NCBI RefSeq assembly: GCF_001458335.1
Contig: NZ_CYTO01000009.1
Location: 256,285 to 320,284, forward strand
Length of the DNA stretch: 64,000 bases
Direction of reading: 5' to 3'
DNA from: Cognatishimia activa
GTDB lineage: Bacteria; Pseudomonadota; Alphaproteobacteria; Rhodobacterales; Rhodobacteraceae
This document shows positions 37,021 to 45,399 of the stretch, in pieces. Within the stretch, counting starts at the first letter, position 1, and each line of letters opens with the position of its first letter. Below the pieces are notes generated by a model. The model did not search any database and had not been told where the DNA came from. It was given only the letters and a program-made list of their open reading frames with translations. The position numbers were made by a program, and so were the translations under genes.

Positions 37021-39450
37021 CTACGCAAGCCCCGCAGCTTTCATCAACGCGGCTTCTTCCTCCTCGAGTAACCGCTCTTCTGCGCTTTCGCCCACATATA
37101 CTTTGCCAACTTCCAACAGAAGTGGCGCGGCCAGCGGCGTTACTCGGTCGAGCCGGACAAGATCGATCCGATCCTCGACACGATCCAGCATTTCTTCAAT
37201 GCGCGAGAAATCCACGAGACCACGCATGGCTTCCTCTCGCGTTATGCGCATCAAGAGATGATCCGGGTCATATTTCAGCAGGGTGTCATAGAGAATATCG
37301 CTGGAAAACGTTGCCTGCCGCCCGGATTTCCGTTGGCCCGGCGTGTTGCGTTCAATCAGCCCAGCAATCGTTGCGACACCTCTGAAGGTGCGCTTGATCA
37401 ACGCGTTGCCTGCAAGCCAACCTTCAAGCCCTGCGTGGATCGCATCGCGATTGAGCAGGGCGCTTGGGTCCGTCACTTCATCGAGCCCCCAGATCAATGT
37501 TGCGTAATCTGTGGACACAAACCCAAGGGGCGCAAGGCCCAGGTCCTCCATGCGTTTGGTAAGCAACAGCCCCAATGTCTGCTGCGCGTTGCGCCCGGCA
37601 AAACCATAGACACAGATGTGCTGACGGCTGTTATGGGGGAAGCTCTCGATCAGCAAACGTCCCGGTTCTGGCAAGCGAGACACATGGCGCTGCAAGGACA
37701 ACCACTCTGCGGTGTGGCTAGGGAGTTCTGGCCAGTCGTGCTGTTGAAACAGGCGCAAAATCCGTTGCGATAATTGCGTGGACGTGGAGAATTTGGTCCC
37801 CGAGAACACAGCCACTTTGGGTTTTTTGCGGGCGTCTTTGCTGACCTCAACGGTCATTTCTCGCAGGCCTTCGTATTTTACGATCTGGCCGCCGATCAGG
37901 AACGTGTCGCCGGGCAGTAGCGATGCTGCAAAGGCTTCTTCGACTTCACCTAAGGGCTTCCCACCTCGGCTGCGTTTCATACGGACTTTGAGAAGATCCG
38001 CGTCTTGGATTGTCCCCGCATTCATACGAATCTTGGATGCCGCCCGCGGATCGCGCAGGTGCCAGCTCCCGTCAGGTGCCTGTTTCAACCGCTGCCATTG
38101 GTCATAGGCCCGCAGGGCGTAGCCTCCGGTCGCACAGAAATCTAGGCAGGCGTCAAACGTCTCCCGGTCCAGATCCGTGTAAGCGCCGACCGAGGTCATT
38201 TCTGAAAAAAGATCATCGGCCAAGAAGGGGCCAGAAGCCGCGCGGAGGAGGATATGCTGGCACAAGACATCGAGAGGGCCGGGACCGCGGGTCTCGCCAT
38301 CAAGGTCCTGGTCCAGAACCGCTTGAAGTGCAGCGGTGCATTCGACAACCTCAAACCGATTTGCAGGCACCAGCAGGGCCTTGGAGGGCGCGTTGTAACG
38401 GTGGTTGGCGCGACCGATCCTTTGCACCAAGCGTTTCACATTTTTAGGGGCGCCGATCTGGATCACAAGGTCCACGTCGCCCCAGTCTATGCCCAGATCT
38501 AGGCTGCCGGTACAAACAATCGCGCGAAGATCTCCGCGCACCATTGCGGCTTCTACCTTCAGCCGCTGGTCTCGATCCAGCGACCCGTGGTGGATGCCGA
38601 TGGGCAGACCTTCCTCATTGGCAAGCCAGAGATTGTGAAAGAAAATCTCTGCTTGAGCGCGTGTGTTGTGAAAAATCAGCGTCGTGTTGTGTTGTTTAAT
38701 CTGTTCGAGCACGGCCGGGATCGCATAGGCCGCCCCGCCGCCAGACCAAGGGGGCGGCTCGTTGGTTGTCAGCATCTGGATGTCAGGATCAGGGCCGGGG
38801 TCCGCGCGCAGGATAGTGCAAGGGTCTGGCTGCTTCGCCAAAAGGCCTGCGATTTCTTCGGGCTTGTCGACTGTGGCCGAGAGGCCGACCCGGCGCAGGT
38901 CTGGGCAAATCTGTTGAAGCCGGGCTAAAGCCAGCATCAGTTGGTCGCCGCGCTTGCTGTCCGCCAGCGCATGGATTTCATCGACCACCACGCGTTTCAG
39001 TCCTTGAAAGGTGCGCGCGGCATCCTCATAGCTGGTCATCAAGGCCAGACTCTCCGGCGTAGTCAGCAAAATATGAGGCGGGTCCGCCCGCTGACGTCGT
39101 CTTTGAGTGTAAGACGTGTCTCCGGTGCGGTCCTCAATTCGGATGTTCAGACCCATCTCATCCACAGGCGTGCGCAGATTGCGTTTGATGTCTGCGGCCA
39201 GCGCTTTTAGCGGCGACACATACAATGTGTGCATGCCCTCATGTGGTTGCTCTGCGAGGTCAACAAGCGTGGGCAGGAACCCCGCAAGGGTTTTACCGCC
39301 GCCTGTCGGGGCGATGAGCATTAATGAAGGCTCATTCGCGCGGGCGAGCATCTCTTGTTGATGGGGATGGATGGACCAGCCCTTGCTGGCAAACCAGTTC
39401 TCAAACGCTTCCGGGAATTGGTCACGTAGGGTTTCAGATGTCGCTGCCAA
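37021..39450 (-). CDS. Ligase-associated DNA damage response DEXH-box helicase (Lhr-like)
   Basis: 809 residues, typical for the bacterial Lhr-core type. Walker A APTGGGKTLAGFLP, DEXH motif VVVDEIHALADSKRG, the SAT motif GLSATVDKPEEIAG, motif V/VI CTGSLDLGIDWGDVDLVI and QRIGRANHR. The remainder is the winged-helix and beta-barrel Lhr core. It is a 3' to 5' DNA or RNA-DNA helicase of the DNA-damage response. It is followed by pdeM and preceded, 32 bases away, by the PcaB-like gene. Confidence 0.93.
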   Translation of the reverse strand: MAATSETLRDQFPEAFENWFASKGWSIHPHQQEMLARANEPSLMLIAPTGGGKTLAGFLPTLVDLAEQPHEGMHTLYVSPLKALAADIKRNLRTPVDEMGLNIRIEDRTGDTSYTQRRRQRADPPHILLTTPESLALMTSYEDAARTFQGLKRVVVDEIHALADSKRGDQLMLALARLQQICPDLRRVGLSATVDKPEEIAGLLAKQPDPCTILRADPGPDPDIQMLTTNEPPPWSGGGAAYAIPAVLEQIKQHNTTLIFHNTRAQAEIFFHNLWLANEEGLPIGIHHGSLDRDQRLKVEAAMVRGDLRAIVCTGSLDLGIDWGDVDLVIQIGAPKNVKRLVQRIGRANHRYNAPSKALLVPANRFEVVECTAALQAVLDQDLDGETRGPGPLDVLCQHILLRAASGPFLADDLFSEMTSVGAYTDLDRETFDACLDFCATGGYALRAYDQWQRLKQAPDGSWHLRDPRAASKIRMNAGTIQDADLLKVRMKRSRGGKPLGEVEEAFAASLLPGDTFLIGGQIVKYEGLREMTVEVSKDARKKPKVAVFSGTKFSTSTQLSQRILRLFQQHDWPELPSHTAEWLSLQRHVSRLPEPGRLLIESFPHNSRQHICVYGFAGRNAQQTLGLLLTKRMEDLGLAPLGFVSTDYATLIWGLDEVTDPSALLNRDAIHAGLEGWLAGNALIKRTFRGVATIAGLIERNTPGQRKSGRQATFSSDILYDTLLKYDPDHLLMRITREEAMRGLVDFSRIEEMLDRVEDRIDLVRLDRVTPLAAPLLLEVGKVYVGESAEERLLEEEEAALMKAAGLA

Positions 39451-39482
39451 TGCTTTCCGTCCTTACCCTTCGCGATCAATCG

Positions 39483-40238
39483 TCAGTCAGCTTGGGACGG
39501 ACCTGCCACCAATTCAAGAGCTGCGGCTGCGCTTAGGCAAAGTTGCGGGAGACAAAGCGGAGCCATTGGCTGCGGATTGTCCTTCAACGCTTGCGCGAGT
39601 GCGTTCGCAAACGCGTCTAACTGTTGTAGGCGCGGGTTGTTGGGGACAGATTGTACGATGAATGCCACGATGGTCTGGGCGATCTCAGCGATGGGTGAAA
39701 TCTCCAACGGTTCTGAAAGCACCTTTAGTCGCAGTGCGTCAGAGACAGCTTCGGCGACCTTCTGATCAGTTGTGATGTACAAGCCGATGGTTTCGGACTT
39801 CACTGTCTCAAGCTGTTTTACCAAGCTTTCAGCCTCAAACGGGCTCTCTTGCAAACGTTTGGCGCAGTAGGTCAGAAACTGCCGCATGCGTAGTGCAAGG
39901 CCAGCCGCTTCAATTTGGTCGGCGGCAACCTCATACTGAATGAACTGCGCGTGTTCTGGCGCTTCCATCGCCTTTTGAAATGCTTTGGTGACAGCGCCGG
40001 CAAATCCATCATTCAGCAGGTCCAACCCAGCCGGATCGATTTGCACTTCCATTGAGCTGCGGTGAATAAAAAACGCACTGTCTTCCGGGGCAACACCAAG
40101 GCTGCCTTGCGCCTTTGCCAGACTGCCCAGCACCAACAAGATCGCGCGCACCGCTGCACTGTCGGAAAAGAGCCGTGCCGCCTCTCCCGTGGGATAGGAT
40201 TTGGCAAACATCGGACTGTCAAAAACGCTGGCGGCCAT
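39483..40238 (-). CDS. Truncated, divergent PcaB-like protein (fumarase/aspartase superfamily N-domain)
   Basis: 251 residues. The first 115 resemble 3-carboxy-cis,cis-muconate cycloisomerase (PcaB): MAASVFDSPMFAKSYPTGEA, EVQIDPAGL and APEHAQFIQ. PcaB is about 450 residues and carries the superfamily loop GSSxMPxKxNP, which is absent here; the later half (about 130-251) shows no resemblance to PcaB. The active-site GATSQD segment reads EVAADQIEA. Enzyme activity is therefore not expected. The frame is intact with normal codon use, so it is either a recently truncated remnant or a repurposed protein. It follows the PcaD-like gene by 14 bases. Confidence 0.7.
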   Translation of the reverse strand: MAASVFDSPMFAKSYPTGEAARLFSDSAAVRAILLVLGSLAKAQGSLGVAPEDSAFFIHRSSMEVQIDPAGLDLLNDGFAGAVTKAFQKAMEAPEHAQFIQYEVAADQIEAAGLALRMRQFLTYCAKRLQESPFEAESLVKQLETVKSETIGLYITTDQKVAEAVSDALRLKVLSEPLEISPIAEIAQTIVAFIVQSVPNNPRLQQLDAFANALAQALKDNPQPMAPLCLPQLCLSAAAALELVAGPSQAD

Positions 40239-40252
40239 GGGCTGTGATCCTT

Positions 40253-41053
40253 CTAGGTGGGCGCAGATGAAGCGTGGCCGATACGTACTAGAAATTCCGT
40301 CAGGTGCAATGCAAAGGCCTCTGGCTGATCCTGTGGTGGCAGGTGGCCTGACTTACGTAGCAACACGAAGTCAGAGCCGGGGATCAGGCTGGTTGTCTCG
40401 CGTGTCATGTCATTTGGGACGAAACGGTCCTCGGCACCGGCGATGCCAAGGCAAGGCAGGCGTAGGCCCGCTGTGGGCGTGTAAAAGTCCGTGCCTTTGA
40501 TGGCGTCCAAAGCACCGGCGAGACCTTCTGAATTCGTCTGCTCGAAAACATCGAGGGCGGGGCCCTCTAGCCCGTCCTTCAAAGCGGCACGGTGGAACCA
40601 GAGGGGCATCAAGCGTTTGGCGAGGTCGGATTTTCCGCCGCCGTTGATCTCATCGATCATTGCCTGCCAATGGGGCGGATGCCCTAGTTTGGCTGCTGTG
40701 TTCACCAACACCAATGCGCGCACCTGATCCAGCCGTTTCACCGCCAGCCCTTGCGCTACCAAACCGCCAAGGCCAATGCCAACCACCACCGCATCGCGGA
40801 TGTTCTGGTTATCAAGCGATTGCTCGACCTCGCGGATCATCGACCCCATGGAATATGGCGGCGGTGGGCACTCGGTTTTGCCATGACCACGAAGGTTTAT
40901 TCGAACAATGCGCAACGTTTCTGGGAGCTGCGGAAGCACCGGGTCCCATGTCGAAAGATCGCCGCCCAATGAGTGTAATAGCACCAAAGGCGCTCCGTCT
41001 TCCGGGCCGGATTGAATGGTGTTGGTGGCGAAACTCGCTGCCGTGAAGTCCAT
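40253..41053 (-). CDS. PcaD-like alpha/beta hydrolase lacking the nucleophile serine
   Basis: 266 residues, resembling 3-oxoadipate enol-lactonase: PLVLLHSLGGDLSTWDPVLP, RINLRGHGKTECP, AKRLDQVRALVLVNTAAKLG-like text (here AVKRLDQVRALVLVNTAAKL), the acid-residue region GAEDRFVPNDM and the histidine in SGHLPPQDQPE. The nucleophile elbow, normally GxSxGG, reads GIGLGG: codon GGC replaces the AGC expected for serine, a single-base difference. Catalysis by the usual mechanism is therefore not expected. It lies 9 bases after the EEP nuclease gene and precedes the PcaB-like gene. Confidence 0.8.
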   Translation of the reverse strand: MDFTAASFATNTIQSGPEDGAPLVLLHSLGGDLSTWDPVLPQLPETLRIVRINLRGHGKTECPPPPYSMGSMIREVEQSLDNQNIRDAVVVGIGLGGLVAQGLAVKRLDQVRALVLVNTAAKLGHPPHWQAMIDEINGGGKSDLAKRLMPLWFHRAALKDGLEGPALDVFEQTNSEGLAGALDAIKGTDFYTPTAGLRLPCLGIAGAEDRFVPNDMTRETTSLIPGSDFVLLRKSGHLPPQDQPEAFALHLTEFLVRIGHASSAPT

Positions 41054-41062
41054 GTGTCGGTC

Positions 41063-42262
41063 TTATCCTGCCTTACCAATCCGCATATGGGCTATGATTT
41101 GTCCATGATCGGATGCAAGCTTGTTGTAGGGCGCTTCCGGGTGGCTGCCATCGGTCAGATGGTCATTGAACACGCTGAAGTAATCCATCTCTCCAATACG
41201 CGCAGCATTGTCAGGATGGAAGTGGTTGCTGAGATAAATCTGGTCAATGCTTTCATGCACACCGCCAAACGCTGTTGTGTAAACCATGTCGCGCAAGCTT
41301 TTGCGAACAAAGAACTTTTCTGCTGGCGTGAGCTGTAGTTTCAACATCTCTTTGCGGATCTGAGCGTCTTCTTCCTCGCTATAGCGATCCCGTGGGGTCT
41401 CCGCGTCATGGCGCAACATCCAAGCGTAGTTCTTGAAGGGTGTCTCACCGGAAATGATCTCGGAACTCACCGCATGTTCGCCATCATTGAAGTCGCCGGT
41501 CACCATGACTGGACGGCCCTTTTGCAGCTCTTCCACAATGGCTTTGCGTAAGACCCAAGCCTCGGCCATGCGCCGGACAGCCGCGCGCATGGAACCCAAA
41601 GCGCGGCCCACCGCATCATATTTCGTAAGATCGGCTTCTGGCGCAAAACCTGCGCCTTCCGGGGTGATGTGCTCCCCCAGTTTGGATTTCAGGTGGCAGT
41701 TAAAGACCGTGATCACCTGATCACCCACCGGGATGCGCACTTTGAGGATCGGTCGACTGATCTTGCTGATGGTGAACCCACCGGCATCACCGCCACCAAG
41801 TTCTTGGAATGGGATGGTGATCGGCTGATCCAGCTCCTGAATGATTTCAGGATCCTCTGCGAAACCAAACCGGCTGAGAACCGCGACGCCGGGGCGTCGT
41901 TGGCCAGCAAGGCCGGTGTCATTCACATTAGGTGCAAAGGCCAAAGCAGCATCGCCATAACCATCAAACCCAAGCTTCTTGAAAATGGCTTTGCGATGAT
42001 AGCGTTTGTCGCGTCCGGGAATGACGGCATCGTTGAGTTCCGCGCCGCGCCGCTCCGTCTCATTGATGACATCACGCAGTGCGTCTTCTTCAAAGATCTC
42101 TTGAAAACCAACAATGTCGGCATCCATGGACAGCAATTGATCCGCCATCCAATCCACCTTCCAAGCGTATTCTTCCGATGTATAGCTTTGAAACTTGTAA
42201 TATTCTTTGTCAGCACCAATCAGGTTTTTGACATTGAAAGAGGCAATCGTGAACTGGGTCAT
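41063..42262 (-). CDS. Endonuclease/exonuclease/phosphatase family protein
   Basis: 399 residues. EEP-fold signatures: TIASFNVKNLIG, ADIVGFQEIFEE (catalytic Glu), FNCHLKSK, VTGDFNDGEHA and the C-terminal SDHGQIIAHM. Such proteins cleave phosphodiester bonds in nucleic acids or phospholipids; the substrate is unknown. No signal peptide, so it is cytoplasmic. AAGGTG precedes the ATG. It is upstream of the Lhr helicase and PdeM in the same direction, which makes a nucleic-acid role plausible. Confidence 0.88.
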   Translation of the reverse strand: MTQFTIASFNVKNLIGADKEYYKFQSYTSEEYAWKVDWMADQLLSMDADIVGFQEIFEEDALRDVINETERRGAELNDAVIPGRDKRYHRKAIFKKLGFDGYGDAALAFAPNVNDTGLAGQRRPGVAVLSRFGFAEDPEIIQELDQPITIPFQELGGGDAGGFTISKISRPILKVRIPVGDQVITVFNCHLKSKLGEHITPEGAGFAPEADLTKYDAVGRALGSMRAAVRRMAEAWVLRKAIVEELQKGRPVMVTGDFNDGEHAVSSEIISGETPFKNYAWMLRHDAETPRDRYSEEEDAQIRKEMLKLQLTPAEKFFVRKSLRDMVYTTAFGGVHESIDQIYLSNHFHPDNAARIGEMDYFSVFNDHLTDGSHPEAPYNKLASDHGQIIAHMRIGKAG

Positions 42263-42370
42263 TTCGCACCTTGGATCAGGTTGTTTGCATCAGATGTAGC
42301 GTAGCGATTGCCTGCAACAAAGGGGAGAACACTTGGTTCGCACCCCCAAACGACGGATTTTGTCAGGGGG

Positions 42371-43198
42371 TTAAGCTTTGATTTGATCGACCCACTGGCG
42401 CAAAGCGTCGACGCATTCGGGTTCATCCAGGAATGGGATATGCCCGCGGTCTTTGACTTCGACGGTGATGGCGTGGGGCAGGGTGGCGCCCATTTTTTCA
42501 AAGCAATCCGGGGCTAAGATGTTGGAGTGTTCACCGCGCAGCACCGCAACAGGGATATCGGAAAATACCTCATAGAAGGGCCAAAGGTCTGGCACTTGTT
42601 GGACACCGGCTTCAAGCACCGCATCCCGCAACTTGGGGTCATAGGTTAGACCCAGGCCTTTATCGGTTTGACGGTAAAGATGTTCGATCTCTTCGCGCCA
42701 GCGCGACGCGGGCACATTGTCAAAACCGACCATTACCTTGGGCCGCTTTTTGCTCGCTTCTTTCAGCGTTTTCCAGACAGGTGGTCGGCCGAGGTAATCG
42801 TTGATGACGGCCAAGCCGCGCGGATCGATCTCCGGGCCAATATCGTTGAAGGCAACACCCAACAAACGGTGCTTGGCCATCGCGCCAATCGCCATGGCGC
42901 AGAGCCCTCCTCGAGAACTGCCAAGCAGCGCGAATTGCACGATCCCGAGATGGTCCATCAATTCCAACGCATCCATGCTTTCGCGCGGGATATTGTAGGA
43001 GGCGTAGTCTTTGTCCCAATCAGAGCGACCCCGGCCTCGGTAATCCATCTTGATCAGGCGCACGCCATCAAGGTGGCCATCGATATAGCTGAAATCATTA
43101 GAGTTTCTGCTGAGACCGGAAAGGCATAGCACCGGGAGACCTTCGCCCTGATCAGAAAAATAAAGCGTCAGGCCGTCGGTGGTTTCAAAATTGGGCAT
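42371..43198 (-). CDS. Alpha/beta hydrolase
   Basis: 275 residues from MPNFETTDGLTLYFSDQGEG; the longer frame to 43456 runs inside the HAD gene and is rejected. Nucleophile elbow LLGSSRGGLCAM, oxyanion region CLSGLSRNSNDF, YRGRGRSDWD and the histidine in DRGHIPFLDEPE form a complete triad set. Substrate unknown. It starts 10 bases after the HAD dehalogenase gene, suggesting co-transcription. Confidence 0.9.
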   Translation of the reverse strand: MPNFETTDGLTLYFSDQGEGLPVLCLSGLSRNSNDFSYIDGHLDGVRLIKMDYRGRGRSDWDKDYASYNIPRESMDALELMDHLGIVQFALLGSSRGGLCAMAIGAMAKHRLLGVAFNDIGPEIDPRGLAVINDYLGRPPVWKTLKEASKKRPKVMVGFDNVPASRWREEIEHLYRQTDKGLGLTYDPKLRDAVLEAGVQQVPDLWPFYEVFSDIPVAVLRGEHSNILAPDCFEKMGATLPHAITVEVKDRGHIPFLDEPECVDALRQWVDQIKA

Positions 43199-43208
43199 TT
43201 GCTGTCCG

Positions 43209-43895
43209 TCACTGCGCCGCAAGGGCGGGGATATCTGTGAGATCCGATAATATATGCTGTGGCCGGTGGGGCAAGCGATCAACCGGCTCGCTCGCGCGAT
43301 TGACCCAAACGGTTTGAAAGCCAAATCCAGTGGCACCCGCTGCATCCCAGCCATTGGAGGAGGCAAAGAGCACCTGATCGGGTGTACAGTTGAAATGCTT
43401 GAGAACCAGCTCGTAGACCTGCGCGTCGGGTTTGAAAATGCCAACGTCTTCGACACTCAAACTGTCATCCAAGACATCGTTAATTCCGGCGCTATCGACG
43501 GCGGCTTGCAGCATTTTGGGTTCCCCATTGGACAGGATTGCTGTGTTCAAACCTTTGTCCTTGAGCGCTTTTAGCATTGCCGGCACTTCAGGGTAGGCGG
43601 CAAGCTCCCAATAGAGTTGCAGAAGACGTTCTCTGATTTTTGGGTCACTCTGCAAACCGGAGGCCTCCAGCGCCCAATCCAGACCGTCTTGGGTCACTCT
43701 CCAGAAATCCGTGTGTTCTTTTGTGATGGCGCGCAGCCAGGTGTATTGCAATTGCTTCAATCGCCAATCTGACGCCACTTTTGGCCACGTCTCTGATAGT
43801 GCCTCAAACCCAGGTTCTTGCGCAGCTTCACGCGCCGCTGCTGACACATCAAACAACGTGCCGTAGGCGTCAAAGATACATGTGGTGATGGTCAT
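43209..43895 (-). CDS. Haloacid dehalogenase, type II
   Basis: 228 residues. HAD motifs: nucleophile Asp in IFDAYGTLFDVSAA, AILSNGEP, lysine in GIFKPDAQVYE and SSNGWDAAGATGFGFQTVWVNR, which match the (S)-2-haloacid dehalogenase group. It removes halide from short 2-haloalkanoic acids. First gene of a minus-strand run that continues to pdeM. Confidence 0.92.
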   Translation of the reverse strand: MTITTCIFDAYGTLFDVSAAAREAAQEPGFEALSETWPKVASDWRLKQLQYTWLRAITKEHTDFWRVTQDGLDWALEASGLQSDPKIRERLLQLYWELAAYPEVPAMLKALKDKGLNTAILSNGEPKMLQAAVDSAGINDVLDDSLSVEDVGIFKPDAQVYELVLKHFNCTPDQVLFASSNGWDAAGATGFGFQTVWVNRASEPVDRLPHRPQHILSDLTDIPALAAQ

Positions 43896-44044
43896 CTGCT
43901 GGCTCCTCCTTGCCTCAGATTGAAGCGCCCACGGGGAATGTCAATCATCTGGTTGGCTTTGATGGGTGTTCAGAGTAGTGTGCCGCCGATTGTGCCCAAG
44001 TAAATCAAGCATTTTGGGCGAGAGCTTAGGTTAGGATACCAAAA

Positions 44045-44524
44045 ATGACAGCGGCAACATCAGGCGATAGCGTTCGCATTCACTACACAGGCACCCTTGC
44101 AGATGGCACGGTTTTTGACAGCTCAGAGGGCCGCGAACCGCTAGAATTCAAGCTGGGTTCCGGCATGGTCATCAAAGGCTTTGATGATGGTGTGACTGGC
44201 ATGGCCGTGGGTGAAAAGAAGACCGTCACCATTCCTTGTGCAGATGCATATGGTGAGTTTCAGCCAGAGATGGTGCAAGACGTGCCACGCGCGCAGATTC
44301 CTGCGGAAATCCCGGTCGAGGCAGGTCTTGTGCTTCAAATGCAGTCGCCAGATGGGCACGTCATGCCGGTGAAGATTGTCAAGTTTGACGACCAAACCGT
44401 GACGCTAGATGCGAACCATGATTTGGCGGGCAAAGACCTGACCTTCGCTCTGGAACTGGTCAGCATCAACGGAACATCTGAGTGCGGTACTGATGGCGAA
44501 GGTGGCGGCTGCGGTTGCTGCTAA
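44045..44524 (+). CDS. FKBP-type peptidyl-prolyl isomerase, SlyD-like
   Basis: 159 residues. FKBP core [29 protein letters not shown] and [12 protein letters not shown], interrupted by an insert-in-flap domain (about 70-125, [18 protein letters not shown]), the SlyD/FkpB layout. The C-terminus ends GGGCGCC, a short cysteine-rich metal-binding tail like that of SlyD. It acts as folding helper and may bind nickel or copper. A strong terminator follows. Confidence 0.93.
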   Translation: MTAATSGDSVRIHYTGTLADGTVFDSSEGREPLEFKLGSGMVIKGFDDGVTGMAVGEKKTVTIPCADAYGEFQPEMVQDVPRAQIPAEIPVEAGLVLQMQSPDGHVMPVKIVKFDDQTVTLDANHDLAGKDLTFALELVSINGTSECGTDGEGGGCGCC

Positions 44525-44543
44525 TTCTCTGATAGACAGACAC

Positions 44544-44574
44544 AAAAAAGCCGGGCGAAGTGCCCGGCTTTTTT
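44544..44574. terminator. Bidirectional terminator between the FKBP gene and fabI
   Basis: AAAAAAGCCGGGC / GCCCGGCTTTTTT with loop GAAGT; T tracts result on both strands, fitting two convergent genes. Confidence 0.95.
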
Positions 44575-44592
44575 GTTTTGAAATGTCGCGGT

Positions 44593-45384
44593 TTACAGGT
44601 GCTCTTGCTGCGGCATGCCAAGAACGTGGTACCCGCCATCCACACGAATGATCTCACCAGTTGTGCAAGCGCCTGCGTCTGAAGCGAGGTACACGGCTGT
44701 GCCGCCAACCGCTTCCAAGGTTGCGTTAGACCGCAGCGGCGCGTTTTGATCCGTGTGCTTATAGGTCTTGCGCGCGCCACCGATTGCCGCGCCTGCAAGG
44801 GTTTTCATCGGGCCCGGTGAAATCGCGTTCACCCGGATACCTTCTGGACCCAAGTCGTTTGCCAAATAACGTGTCGCGCTTTCCAGCGCGGCTTTGGCAA
44901 CACCCATCACGTTGTAGTTCGGTGTCACACGGTTTGAACCGCCATAAGTCAACGTCAGCAGCGTGCCGCCATTGTCTTTCATCATTGGGTAGGCACGGCG
45001 TGCGACTTCGATGAAAGAGTAGGCTGAGATATCCATGGAGTTTTTGAAATTCGCACGGCTTGTATCGAGGAAACGCCCGGTCAGCTCGTTCTTGTCAGAA
45101 TACGCAATGGCGTGAACCACAAAATCGATGCTGTCCCAACGCTCGTTCAGTTGCGCAAAAGCAGTGTCCAAAGACGCATCATCCGTGACGTCCACATCAA
45201 CCATAAAGTCGCTGCCGACTGAAGCTGCAAGCGGCTCTAGCCGTTTACCAAAGGCTTCGCCCTGATAGGTGAAAGCCAATTCGGCACCCGCATCTGCCAT
45301 GGCTTTGGCGATGCCCCATGCAATAGAACGCTCATTTGCGACGCCCATAATCAGGCCGCGTTTACCCTTTAGCTGTTCGGACAT
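44593..45384 (-). CDS. fabI: Enoyl-ACP reductase FabI
   Basis: 263 residues. NAD-binding GKRGLIMGVANERSIAWGI, DVTDDASLD, and the catalytic Tyr/Lys spacing YNVMGVAKAALE of classical FabI. It carries out the last reduction of each fatty-acid elongation cycle. AAGGAAG precedes the ATG. It is third in fabA-fabB-fabI, the unsaturated-fatty-acid cluster commonly found next to irr in this group. Confidence 0.97.
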   Translation of the reverse strand: MSEQLKGKRGLIMGVANERSIAWGIAKAMADAGAELAFTYQGEAFGKRLEPLAASVGSDFMVDVDVTDDASLDTAFAQLNERWDSIDFVVHAIAYSDKNELTGRFLDTSRANFKNSMDISAYSFIEVARRAYPMMKDNGGTLLTLTYGGSNRVTPNYNVMGVAKAALESATRYLANDLGPEGIRVNAISPGPMKTLAGAAIGGARKTYKHTDQNAPLRSNATLEAVGGTAVYLASDAGACTTGEIIRVDGGYHVLGMPQQEHL

Positions 45385-45399
45385 TCCAGTCTTCCTTGC

